This document shows, piece after piece, positions 50,388-63,728 of a DNA stretch of 64,000 nt; positions within the stretch are counted from its first letter, which is position 1; each line of letters starts with the position of its first letter. Made by a program: the position numbers and the translations under genes. The notes under the pieces are model-generated. The model worked only from the letters and a program-made list of their open reading frames with translations, was not told where the DNA came from and did not search any database. The stretch spans positions 28,110-92,109 of the forward strand of contig CAMPDV010001805.1 of assembly GCA_946699065.1 (NCBI GenBank), read 5' to 3'. The stretch is from Loxodes magnus (taxonomy: Eukaryota; Ciliophora; Karyorelictea; Loxodida; Loxodidae).

Positions 50388-51531
50388 TCAATCAAACTAG
50401 TAATCATAATAACTGTAACTTAATTTTTCTGCATAATCGTAATTTGGTTGGTCATCATAGTAATAATATGATGGTGGTACTGAATAATCGTAACTATAGA
50501 TATAAACAGGTGATTCTGATTTCTCTAATAAAGAATCGTAGTAATAATAGGGTGCCTGTGCATAACTATAAGGTCTTTCTGATTTTTGTAAGAATGAATC
50601 ATAGTAATAATATGACTAAGAATAGGCATAAATATCTGATTTCTCTAGTAAGGAATCATAGTAGTAATAAGGTGCTTGTGCATAACTATATGGTTTTTCT
50701 GATTTTTGTAAGAATGAATCATAATAGTAATATGATGGTGCCTGTGAGTAACTATAAGGTCTTTCTGACTTTTATAAGGAGTGAATCATAATAGTAATAG
50801 GGTACCTATGCATAACTATAAGGTCTTTCTGATTTTTGTAAGAATGAATCATAATAATAATATGATGGTGCCTGTGAGTAACTATAAGGTCTTTCTGACT
50901 TTTCTAAGAGTGAATCATAGTAGTAATAAGGTGCATAACTATAAGCATCTGATGAGAGAGAATCATAATAATAATATGATGGTGCCTGTGAGTAACTATA
51001 AGGTCTTTCTGACTTTTCTAAGAGTGAATCATAGTAGTATAAGGTGCATAACTATAAGCATCTGATGAGAGAGAATCATAATAATAATATGATTAGTCGT
51101 AACTATAGGGGGAATCATACTAGTAATAAGCATAGGGTTTTTAATGATTTTTTGTATGAATGAATCATAATAGTAATAGATGGTTATGCAGTATAAGCAT
51201 CTGATGAGAGAGAATCATAAACATAGGGACTTTCGAGTGAATCATAATAGTAATAAGATGATTAGGCAGTATAATCGTAAGCATCCGATGAGAGAGAATC
51301 ATAAACATAGGGACTTTCGAGTGAATTGTAATAATAATATGATGGACTTGTGGTATAATCGTAGTTGTAGACGTAAACAGCTTTATCAGTCTCATAAGGT
51401 TATACATAATCATAACTAGCAAGTGAGTCATAATAGCTATATTGATTCTTTTGTAACATTTGCTACACTCCGCTTTTGTAACTTTGAATGGAAACAACCA
51501 AACTTAGAATGATCGCGAGAAGTTTTTACAT
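50388..51531 (-). CDS. Tyr-rich YYYYDS-repeat protein, copy 33 (380 aa nominal, five indels)
   Basis: Two-module form lying between three-module copies. Extra bases near 50779, 51140 and 51151; missing bases near 51039 and 51178. The signal peptide and N-terminal 100 residues are clean. Confidence 0.76.
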
Positions 51532-51940
51532 TTTTAGAAAAAACGAATGTTCTGCTTATATATCATATTTTAGTAATCGTTTTTTTATTAGTTTTTTTAC
51601 AATAGCATTGGGGTTTTATTTTTCAGTGAAAAACTGATATATAATTTTTAAATACCATATCTCTCTTCAGTAACAAATCTATAAAAATGATAAGTTTAAC
51701 CGATATCGTAATAAAGTTGATAGATATAATTAAGTCTCGGAAATTTCTGAACATTTAATAAGTCTTGGATATAAAGTAAGTCTAGGATATTTTTGACTGC
51801 ATATTATATATCAATGAGTTCCAATTAAAATACTTAATTGCAATAAATTTTAATTACATCTTGAAAGACAAGATTTACATTATATTTAAATGAGTAAAAA
51901 GAGATTAAGAGTAAAAAAAATAAATATAAAAGTTGTATTC

Positions 51941-53198
51941 TCAATCAAACTAGTAATCATAATAACTGTAACTTAATTTTTCTGCATAATCGTAATTTGG
52001 TTGGTCATCATAGTAATAATATGATGGTGGTACTGAATAATCGTAACTATAGATATAAACAGGTGATTCTGATTTCTCTAATAAAGAATCGTAGTAATAA
52101 TAGGGTGCCTGTGCATAACTATAAGGTCTTTCTGATTTTTGTAAGAATGAATCATAGTAATAATATGACTAAGAATAGGCATAAATATCTGATTTCTCTA
52201 GTAAGGAATCATAGTAGTAATAAGGTGCTTGTGCATAACTATATGGTTTTTCTGATTTTGTAAGAATGAATCATAATAGTAATATGATGGTGCCTGTGAG
52301 TAACTATAAGGTCTTTCTGACTTTTATAAGAGTGAATCATAATAGTAATAGGGTACCTATGCATAACTATAAGGTCTTTCTGATTTTTGTAAGAATGAAT
52401 CATAATAATAATATGATGGTGCCTGTGAGTAACTATAAGGTCTTTCTGACTTTTCTAAGAGTGAATCATAGTAGTAATAAGGTGCATAACTATAAGCATC
52501 TGATGAGAGAGAATCATAATAATAATATGATGGTGCCTGTGAGTAACTATAAGGTCTTTCTGACTTTTCTAAGAGTGAATCATAGTAGTAATAAGGTGCA
52601 TAACTATAAGCATCTGATGAGAGAGAATCATAATAATAATATGATGGTGCCTGTGTGTAACTATAAGGTCTTTCTGACTTTTCTAAGAGTGAATCATAGT
52701 AGTAATAAGGTGCATAACTATAAGCATCTGATGAGAGAGAATCATAATAATAATATGATTAGTCGTAACTATAGGGGGAATCATACTAGTAATAAGCATA
52801 GGGTTTTAATGATTTTTGTATGAATGAATCATAATAGTAATAAGATGGTTATGCAGTATAAGCATCTGATGAGAGAGAATCATAAACATAGGGAACTTTC
52901 GAGTGAATCATAATAGTAATAAGATGATTAGGCAGTATAATCGTAAGCATCCGATGAGAGAGAATCATAAACATAGGGACTTTCGAGTGAATTGTAATAA
53001 TAATATGATGGACTTGTGGTATAATCGTAGTTGTAGACGTAAACAGCTTTATCAGTCTCATAAGGTTATACATAATCATAACTAGCAAGTGAGTCATAAT
53101 AGCTATATTGATTCTTTTGTAACATTTGCTACACTCCGCTTTTGTAACTTTGAATGGGAAACAACCAAACTTAGAATGATCGCGAGAAGTTTTTACAT
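51941..53198 (-). CDS. Tyr-rich YYYYDS-repeat protein, copy 34 (418 aa nominal, three indels)
   Basis: Three-module form with YSYTQAP first. A T is missing near 52257, an extra A lies near 52895 and an extra G near 53157. The last of these falls within the signal-peptide coding region. Confidence 0.77.
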
Positions 53199-53609
53199 TT
53201 TTTAGAAAAAACGAATGTTCTGCTTATATATCATATTTTAGTAATCGTTTTTTTTATTAGTTTTTTACAATAGCATTGGGGTTTTATTTTTCAGTGAAAA
53301 ACTGATATATAATTTTTAAATACCATATCTCTCTTCAGTAACAAATCTATAAAATGATAAGTTTAACCGATATCGTAATAAAGTTGATAGATATAATTAA
53401 GTCTCGGAAATTCTGAACATTTAATAAGTCTTGGATATAAAGTAAGTCTAGGATATTTTTGACTGCATATATATATATCAATGAGTTCCAATTAAAATAC
53501 TTAATTGCAATAAATTTTAATTACATCTTGAAAGACAAGATTTTACATTATATTTAAATGAGTAAAAAAGAGATTAAGAGTAAAAAAAATAAATAAAAAA
53601 GTTGTATTC

Positions 53610-54868
53610 TCAATCAAACTAGTAATCATAATAACTGTAACTTAATTTTTCTGCATAATCGTAATTTGGTTGGTCATCATAGTAATAATATGATGGTGGT
53701 ACTGAATAATCGTAACTATAGATATAAACAGGTGATTCTGATTTCTCTAATAAAGAATCGTAGTAATAATAGGGTGCCTGTGCATAACTATAAGGTCTTT
53801 CTGATTTTTGTAAGAATGAATCATAGTAATAATATGACTAAGAATAGGCATAAATATCTGATTTCTCTAGTAAGGAATCATAGTAGTAATAAGGTGCTTG
53901 TGCATAACTATATGGTTTTTCTGATTTTTGTAAGAATGAATCATAATAGTAATATGATGGTGCCTGTGAGTAACTATAAGGTCTTTCTGACTTTTATAAG
54001 AGTGAATCATAATAGTAATAGGGGTACCTATGCATAACTATAAGGTCTTTCTGATTTTTGTAAGAATGAATCATAATAATAATATGATGGTGCCTGTGAG
54101 TAACTATAAGGTCTTTCTGACTTTTCTAAGAGTGAATCATAGTAGTAATAAGGTGCATAACTATAAGCATCTGATGAGAGAGAATCATAATAATAATATG
54201 ATGGTGCCTGTGAGTAACTATAAGGTCTTTCTGACTTTTCTAAGAGTGAATCATAGTAGTAATAAGGTGCATAACTATAAGCATCTGATGAGAGAGAATC
54301 ATAATAATAATATGATGGTGCCTGTGTGTAACTATAAGGTCTTTCTGACTTTTCTAAGAGTGAATCATAGTAGTAATAAGGTGCATAACTATAAGCATCT
54401 GATGAGAGAGAATCATAATAATAATATGATTAGTCGTAACTATAGGGGGGAATCATACTAGTAATAAGCATAGGGTTTTAATGATTTTTGTATGAATGAA
54501 TCATAATAGTAATAAGATGGTTATGCAGTATTAAGCATCTGATGAGAGAGAATCATAAACATAGGGACTTCGAGTGAATCATAATAGTAATAAGATGATT
54601 AGGCAGTATAATCGTAAGCATCCGATGAGAGAGAATCATAAACATAGGGACTTTCGAGTGAATTGTAATAATAATATGATGGACTTGTGGTATAATCGTA
54701 GTTGTAGACGTAAACAGCTTTATCAGTCTCATAAGGTTATACATAATCATAACTAGCAAGTGAGTCATAATAGCTATATTGATTCTTTTGTAACATTTGC
54801 TACACTCCGCTTTTGTAACTTTGAATGGAAACAACCAAACTTAGAATGATCGCGAGAAGTTTTTACAT
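53610..54868 (-). CDS. Tyr-rich YYYYDS-repeat protein, copy 35 (418 aa nominal, four indels)
   Basis: Three-module form with YSYTQAP first. Extra bases near 54021, 54446 and 54532; a T missing near 54571. Confidence 0.76.
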
Positions 54869-55279
54869 TTTTTAGAAAAAACGAATGTTCTGCTTATATA
54901 TCATATTTTAGTAATCGTTTTTTTATTAGTTTTTTTACAATAGCATTGGGGTTTTATTTTTCAGTGAAAAACTGATATATAATTTTAAATACCATATCTC
55001 TCTTCAGTAACAAATCTATAAAAATGATAAGTTTAAACCGATATCGTAATAAAGTTGATAGATATAATTAAGTCTCGGAAATTTCTGAACATTTAATAAG
55101 TCTTGGATATAAAGTAAGTCTAGGATATTTTTGACTGCATATTATATATCAATGAGTTCCAATTAAAATACTTAATTGCAATAAATTTTAATTACATCTG
55201 AAAGACAAGATTTTACATTATATTTAAATGAGTAAAAAAGAGATTAAGAGTAAAAAAAATAAATAAAAAAGTTGTATTC

Positions 55280-56534
55280 TCAATCAAACTAGTAATCATA
55301 ATAACTGTAACTTAATTTTTCTGCATAATCGTAATTTGGTTGGTCATCATAGTAATAATATGATGGTGGTACTGAATAATCGTAACTATAGATATAAACA
55401 GGTGATTCTGATTTCTCTAATAAAGAATCGTAGTAATAATAGGGTGCCTGTGCATAACTATAAGGTCTTTCTGATTTTTGTAAGAATGAATCATAGTAAT
55501 AATATGACTAAGAATAGGCATAAATATCTGATTCTCTAGTAAGGAATCATAGTAGTAATAAGGTGCTTGTGCATAACTATATGGTTTTTCTGATTTTTGT
55601 AAGAATGAATCATAATAGTAATATGATGGTGCCTGTGAGTAACTATAAGGTCTTCTGACTTTTATAAGAGTGAATCATAATAGTAATAGGGTACCTATGC
55701 ATAACTATAAGGTCTTTCTGATTTTTGTAAGAATGAATCATAATAATAATATGATGGTGCCTGTGAGTAACTATAAGGTCTTTCTGACTTTTCTAAGAGT
55801 GAATCATAGTAGTAATAAGGTGCATAACTATAAGCATCTGATGAGAGAGAATCATAATAATAATATGATGGTGCCTGTGAGTAACTATAAGGTCTTTCTG
55901 ACTTTTCTAAGAGTGAATCATAGTAGTAATAAGAGTGCATAACTATAAGCATCTGATGAGAGAGAATCATAATAATAATATGATGGTGCCTGTGTGTAAC
56001 TATAAGGTCTTTCTGACTTTTCTAAGAGTGAATCATAGTAGTAATAGGTGCATAACTATAAGCATCTGATGAGAGAGAATCATAATAATAATATGATTAG
56101 TCGTAACTATAGGGGGGAATCATACTAGTAATAAGCATAGGGTTTTAATGATTTTTGTATGAATGAATCATAATAGTAATAAGATGGTTATGCAGTATAA
56201 GCATCTGATGAGAGAGATCATAAACATAGGGACTTTCGAGTGAATCATAATAGTAATAAGATGATTAGGCAGTATAATCGTAAGCATCCGATGAGAGAGA
56301 ATCATAAACATAGGGACTTTCGAGTGAATTGTAATAATAATATGATGGACTTGTGGTATAATCGTAGTTGTAGACGTAAACAGCTTTATCAGTCTCATAA
56401 GGTTATACATAATCATAACTAGCAAGTGAGTCATAATAGCTATATTGATTCTTTTGTAACATTTGCTACACTCCGCTTTTGTAACTTTGAATGGAAACAA
56501 CCAAACTTAGAATGATCGCGAGAAGTTTTTACAT
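55280..56534 (-). CDS. Tyr-rich YYYYDS-repeat protein, copy 36 (418 aa nominal, six indels)
   Basis: Three-module form with YSYTQAP first. Missing bases near 55533, 55654, 56046 and 56217; extra bases near 55934 and 56113. Confidence 0.74.
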
Positions 56535-56944
56535 TTTTTAGAAAAAACGAATGTTCTGCTTATATATCATATTTAGTAATCGTTTTTTTATTAGTTTTTT
56601 ACAATAGCATTGGGGTTTTATTTTTCAGTGAAAAACTGATATATAATTTTTAAATACCATATCTCTCTTCAGTAACAAATCTATAAAAATGATAAGTTTA
56701 ACCGATATCGTAATAAAGTTGATAGATATAATTAAGTCTCGGAAATTTCTGAACATTTAATAAGTCTTGGATATAAAGTAAGTCTAGGATATTTTTGACT
56801 GCATATTATATATCAATGAGTTCCAATTAAAATACTTAATTGCAATAAATTTTAATTACATCTTGAAAGACAAGATTTTACATTATATTTAAATGAGTAA
56901 AAAAGAGATTAAGAGTAAAAAAAATAAATAAAAAAGTTGTATTC

Positions 56945-58429
56945 TCAATCAAACTAGTAATCATAATAACTGTAACTTAATTTTTCTGCATAATCGTAAT
57001 TTGGTTGGTCATCATAGTAATAATATGATGGTGGTACTGAATATCGTAACTATAGATATAAACAGGTGATTCTGATTTCTCTAATAAAGAATCGTAGTAA
57101 TAATAGGGTGCCTGTGCATAACTATAAGGTCTTTCTGATTTTTGTAAGAATGAATCATAGTAATAATATGACTAAGAATAGGCATAAATATCTGATTTCT
57201 CTAGTAAGGAATCATAGTAGTAATAAGGTGCTTGTGCATAACTATATGGTTTTTCTGATTTTTGTAAGAATGAATCATAATAGTAATATGATGGTGCCTG
57301 TGAGTAACTATAAGGTCTTTCTGACTTTTATAAGAGTGAATCATAATAGTAATAGGGTACCTATGCATAACTATAAGGTCTTTCTGATTTTTGTAAGAAT
57401 GAATCATAATAATAATATGATGGTGCCTGTGAGTAACTATAAGGTCTTTCTGACTTTTCTAAGAGTGAATCATAGTAGTAATAAGGTGCATAACTATAAG
57501 CATCTGATGAGAGAGAATCATAATAATAATATGATGGTGCCTGTGAGTAACTATAAGGTCTTTCTGACTTTTCTAAGAGTGAATCATAGTAGTAATAAGG
57601 TGCATAACTATAAGCATCATGATGAGAGAGAATCATAATAATAATATGATGGTGCCTGTGTGTAACTATAAGGTCTTTCTGACTTTTCTAAGAGTGAATC
57701 ATAGTAGTAATAAGGTGCATAACTATAAGCATCTGATGAGAGAGAATCATAATAATAATATGATGGTGCCTGTGAGTAACTATAAGGTCTTTCTGACTTT
57801 TCTAAGAGTGAATCATAGTAGTAATAAGGTGCATAACTATAAGCATCTGATGAGAGAGAATCATAATAATAATATGATGGTGCCTGTGTGTAACTATAAG
57901 GTCTTTCTGACTTTTCTAAGAGTGAATCATAGTAGTAATAAGGTGCATAACTATAAGCATCTGATGAGAGAGAATCATAATAATAATATGATTAGTCGTA
58001 ACTATAGGGGGAATCATACTAGTAATAAGCATAGGGTTTTAATGATTTTTGTATGAATGAATCATAATAGTAATAAGATGGTTATGCAGTATAAGCATCT
58101 GATGAGAGAGAATCATAAACATAGGGACTTTCGAGTGAATCATAATAGTAATAAGATGATTAGGCAGTATAATCGTAAGCATCCGATGAGAGAGAATCAT
58201 AAACATAGGGACTTTCGAGTGAATTGTAATAATAATATGATGGACTTGTGGTATAATCGTAGTTGTAGACGTAAACAGCTTTATCAGTCTCATAAGGTTA
58301 TACATAATCATAACTAGCAAGTGAGTCATAATAGCTATATTGATTCTTTTGTAACATTTGCTACACTCCGCTTTTGTAACTTTGAATGGAAACAACCAAA
58401 CTTAGAATGATCGCGAGAAGTTTTTACAT
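56945..58429 (-). CDS. Longest Tyr-rich YYYYDS-repeat protein, copy 37 (494 aa nominal, five modules)
   Basis: Five consecutive 38-residue modules (about 57400-57970). From the N-terminus their YSY[S/T]QAP variants run T-S-T-S-S, as expected if a T-S module pair was duplicated inside a three-module gene. A base is missing near 57042 and one is extra near 57618. They cancel in length (1485 nt) but shift the frame between them. Confidence 0.78.
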
Positions 58430-58839
58430 TTTTTAGAAAAAACGAATGTTCTGCTTATATATCATATTTTAGTAATCGTTTTTTTATTATTTTTTTTACA
58501 ATAGCATTGGGGTTTTATTTTTCAGTGAAAAACTGATATATAATTTTTAAATACCATATCTCTCTTCAGTACAAATCTATAAAAATGATAAGTTTAACCG
58601 ATATCGTAATAAAGTTGATAGATATAATTAAGTCTCGGAAATTTCTGAACATTTAATAAGTCTTGGATATAAAGTAAGTCTAGGATATTTTTGACTGCAT
58701 ATTATATATCAATGAGTTCCAATTAAAATACTTAATTGCAATAAATTTTAATTACATCTTGAAAGACAAGATTTTACATTATATTTAAATGAGTAAAAAA
58801 GAGATTAAGAGTAAAAAAATAAATAAAAAAGTTGTATTC

Positions 58840-60096
58840 TCAATCAAACTAGTAATCATAATAACTGTAACTTAATTTTTCTGCATAATCGTAATTTGGT
58901 TGGTCATCATAGTAATAATATGATGGTGGTACTGAATAATCGTAACTATAGATATAAACAGGTGATTCTGATTTCTCTAATAAAGAATCGTAGTAATAAT
59001 AGGGTGCCTGTGCATAACTATAAGGTCTTTCTGATTTTTGTAAGAATGAATCATAGTAATAATATGACTAAGAATAGGCATAAATATCTGATTTCTCTAG
59101 TAAGGAATCATAGTAGTAATAAGGTGCTTGTGCATAACTATATGGTTTTTCTGATTTTTGTAAGAATGAATCTAATAGTAATATGATGGTGCCTGTGAGT
59201 AACTATAAGGTCTTTCTGACTTTTATAAGAGTGAATCATAATAGTAATAGGGTACCTATGCATAACTATAAGGTCTTTCTGATTTTTGTTAAGAATGAAT
59301 CATAATAATAATATGATGGTGCCTGTGAGTAACTATAAGGTCTTTCTGACTTTTCTAAGAGTGAATCATAGTAGTAATAAGGTGCATAACTATAAGCATC
59401 TGATGAGAGAGAATCATAATAATAATATGATGGTGCCTGTGAGTAACTATAAGGTCTTTCTGACTTTTCTAAGAGTGAATCATAGTAGTAATAAGGTGCA
59501 TAACTATAAGCATCTGATGAGAGAGAATCATAATAATATATATGATGGTGCCTGTGTGTAACTATAAGGTCTTTCTGACTTTTCTAAGAGTGAATCATAG
59601 TAGTAATAAGGTGCATAACTATAAGCATCTGATGAGAGAGAATCATAATAATAATATGATTAGTCGTAACTATAGGGGGAATCATACTAGTAATAAGCAT
59701 AGGGTTTTAATGATTTTTGTATGAATGAATCATAATAGTAATAAGATGGTTATGCAGTATAAGCATCTGATGAGAGAGAATCATAAACATAGGGACTTTC
59801 GAGTGAATCAAATAGTAATAAGATGATTAGGCAGTATAATCGTAAGCATCCGATGAGAGAGAATCATAAACATAGGGACTTTCGAGTGAATTGTAATAAT
59901 AATATGATGGACTTGTGGTATAATCGTAGTTGTAGACGTAAACAGCTTTATCAGTCTCATAAGGTTATACATAATCATAACTAGCAAGTGAGTCATAATA
60001 GCTATATTGATTCTTTTGTAACATTTGCTACACTCCGCTTTTGTAACTTTGAATGGAAACAACCAAACTTAGAATGATCGCGAGAAGTTTTTACAT
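58840..60096 (-). CDS. Tyr-rich YYYYDS-repeat protein, copy 38 (418 aa nominal, four indels)
   Basis: Three-module form with YSYTQAP first. Missing bases near 59173 and 59811; extra bases near 59290 and 59538. The total length equals the intact form by cancellation. Confidence 0.76.
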
Positions 60097-60510
60097 TTTT
60101 TAGAAAAAACGAATGTTCTGCTTATATATCATATTTTAGTAATCGTTTTTTTATTAGTTTTTTTACTATAGCATTGGGGTTTTATTTTTCAGTGAAAAAA
60201 CTGATATATAATTTTTAAATACCATATCTCTCTTCAGTAACAAATCTATAAAAATGATAAGTTTTAACCGATATCGTAATAAAGTTGATAGATATAATTT
60301 AAGTCTCGGAAATTTCTGACATTTAATAAGTCTTGGATATAAAGTAAGTCTAGGATATTTTTGACTGCATATTATATATCAATGAGTTCCAATTAAAATA
60401 CTTAATTGCAATAAATTTTAATTACATCTTGAAAGACAAGATTTTACATTATATTTAAATGAGTAAAAAAGAGATTAAGAGTAAAAAAAATAAATAAAAA
60501 AGTTGTATTC

Positions 60511-61766
60511 TCAATCAAACTAGTAATCATAATAACTGTAACTTAATTTTTCTGCATAATCGTAATTTGGTTGGTCATCATAGTAATAATATGATGGTGG
60601 TACTGAATATCGTAACTATAGATATAAACAGGTGATTCTGATTTCTCTAATAAAGAATCGTAGTAATAATAGGGTGCCTGTGCATAACTATAAGGTCTTT
60701 CTGATTTTTGTAAGAATGAATCATAGTAATAATATGACTAAGAATAGGCATAAATATCTGATTTCTCTAGTAAGGAATCATAGTAGTAATAAGGTGCTTG
60801 TGCGTAACTATATGGTTTTTCTGATTTTTGTAAGAATGAATCATAATAGTAATATGATGGTGCCTGTGAGTAACTATAAGGTCTTTCTGACTTTTATAAG
60901 AGTGAATCATAATAGTAATAGGGTACCTATGCATAACTATAAGGTCTTTCTGATTTTTGTAAGAATGAATCATAATAATAATATGATGGTGCCTGTGAGT
61001 AACTATAAGGTCTTTCTGACTTTTCTAAGAGTGAATCATAGTAGTAATAAGGTGCATAACTATAAGCATCTGATGAGAGAGAATCATAATAATAATATGA
61101 TGGTGCCTGTGAGTAACTATAAGGTCTTTCTGACTTTTCTAAGAGTGAATCATAGTAGTAATAAGGTGCATAACTATAAGCATCTGATGAGAGAGAATCA
61201 TAATAATAATATGATGGTGCCTGTGTGTAACTATAAGGTCTTTCTGACTTTTCTAAGAGTGAATCATAGTAGTAATAAGGTGCATAACTATAAGCATCTG
61301 ATGAGAGAGAATCATAATAATAATATGATTAGTCGTAACTATAGGGGGAATCATACTAGTAATAAGCATAGGGTTTTAATGATTTTTGTATGAATGAATC
61401 ATAATAGTAATAAGATGGTTATGCAGTATAAGCATCTGATGAGAGAGAATCATAAACATAGGGACTTTCGAGTGAATCATAATAGTAATAAGATGATTAG
61501 GCAGTATAATCGTAAGCATCCGATGAGAGAGAATCATAAACATAGGGACTTTCGAGTGAATTGTAATAATAATATGATGGACTTGTGGTATAATCGTAGT
61601 TGTAGACGTAAACAGCTTTATCAGTCTCATAAGGTTATACATAATCATAACTAGCAAGTGAGTCATAATAGCTATATTGATTCTTTTGTAACATTTGCTA
61701 CACTCCGCTTTTGTAACTTTGAATGGAAACAACCAAACTTAGAATGATCGCGAGAAGTTTTTACAT
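60511..61766 (-). CDS. Tyr-rich YYYYDS-repeat protein, copy 39 (418 aa nominal, one deletion)
   Basis: Three-module form with YSYTQAP first. One A is missing near 60608 in the C-terminal IYSYDYS coding region; copy 37 lacks the same base (near 57042), so this deletion may be real and shared. A synonymous Tyr codon change lies near 60804. Confidence 0.81.
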
Positions 61767-62175
61767 TTTTTAGAAAAAACGAATGTCTGCTTATATATCA
61801 TATTTTAGTAATCGTTTTTTTATTAGTTTTTTTACAATAGCATTGGGGTTTATTTTTCAGTGAAAAACTGATATATAATTTTTAATACCATATCTCTCTT
61901 CAGTAACAAATCTATAAAAATGATAAGTTTAACCGATATCGTAATAAAGTTGATAGATATAATTAAGTCTCGGAAATTTCTGAACATTTAATAAGTCTTG
62001 GATATAAAGTAAGTCTAGGATATTTTTGACTGCATATTATATATCAATGAGTTCCAATTAAAATACTTAATTGCAATAAATTTTAATTACATCTTGAAAG
62101 ACAAGATTTTACATTATATTTAAATGAGTAAAAAAGAGATTAAGAGTAAAAAAAATAAATAAAAAAGTTGTATTC

Positions 62176-63317
62176 TCAATCAAACTAGTAATCATAATAA
62201 CTGTAACTTAATTTTTCTGCATAATCGTAATTTGGTTGGTCATCATAGTAATAATATGATGGTGGTACTGAATAATCGTAACTATAGATATAAACAGGTG
62301 ATTCTGATTTCTCTAATAAAGAATCGTAGTAATAATAGGGTGCCTGTGCATAACTATAAGGTCTTTCTGATTTTTGTAAGAATGAATCATAGTAATAATA
62401 TGACTAAGAATAGGCATAAATATCTGATTTCTCTAGTAAGGAATCATAGTAGTAATAAGGTGCTTGTGCATAACTATATGGTTTTCTGATTTTTGTAAGA
62501 ATGAATCATAATAGTAATATGATGGTGCCTGTGAGTAACTATAAGGTCTTTCTGACTTTTATAAGAGTGAATCATAATAGTAATAGGGTACCTATGCATA
62601 ACTATAAGGTCTTTCTGATTTTTGTAAGAATGAATCATAATAATAATATGATGGTGCCTGTGAGTAACTATAAGGTCTTTCTGACTTTTCTAAGAGTGAA
62701 TCATAGTAGTAATAAGGTGCATAACTATAAGCATCTGATGAGAGAGAATCATAATAATAATATGATGGTGCCTGTGAGTAACTATAAGGTCTTTCTGACT
62801 TTTCTAAGAGTGAATCATAGTAGTAATAAGGTGCATAACTATAAGCATCTGAAGAGAGAGAATCATAATAATAATATGATTAGTCGTAACTATAGGGGGA
62901 ATCATACTAGTAATAAGCATAGGGTTTTAATGATTTTTGTATGAATGAATCATAATAGTAATAAGATGGTTATGCAGTATAAGCATCTGATGAGAGAGAA
63001 TCATAAACATAGGGACTTTCGAGTGAATCATAATAGTAATAAGATGATTAGGCAGTATAATCGTAAGCATCCGATGAGAGAGAATCATAAACATAGGGAC
63101 TTTCGAGTGAATTGTAATAATAATATGATGGACTTGTGGTATAATCGTAGTTGTAGACGTAAACAGCTTTATCAGTCTCATAAGGTTATACATAATCATA
63201 ACTAGCAAGTGAGTCATAATAGCTATATTGATTCTTTTGTAACATTTGCTACACTCCGCTTTTGTAACTTTGAATGGAAACAACCAAACTTAGAATGATC
63301 GCGAGAAGTTTTTACAT
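62176..63317 (-). CDS. Tyr-rich YYYYDS-repeat protein, copy 40 (380 aa nominal, one deletion)
   Basis: Two-module form. One T is missing from a T run near 62483. A synonymous Ser change (TCA to TCT) in one LSSDAYSY module lies near 62853. Confidence 0.81.
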
Positions 63318-63728
63318 TTTTTAGAAAAAACGAATGTTCTGCTTATATATCATATTTTAGTAATCGTTTTTTTATTAGTTTTTTTACAATAGCATTGGGG
63401 TTTTATTTTTCAGTGAAAAACTGATATATAATTTTTAAATACCATATCTCTCTTCAGTAACAAATCTATAAAAATGATAAGTTTAACCGATATCGTAATA
63501 AAGTTGATAGATATAATTAAGTCTCGGAATTTCTGAACATTTAATAAGTCTTGGATATAAAGTAAGTCTAGGATATTTTTGACTGCATATTATATATCAA
63601 TGAGTTCCAATTAAAATACTTAATTGCAATAAATTTTAATTACATCTTGAAAGACAAGATTTTACATTATATTTAAATGAGTAAAAAAGAGATTAAGAGT
63701 AAAAAAAATAAATAAAAAAGTTGTATTC

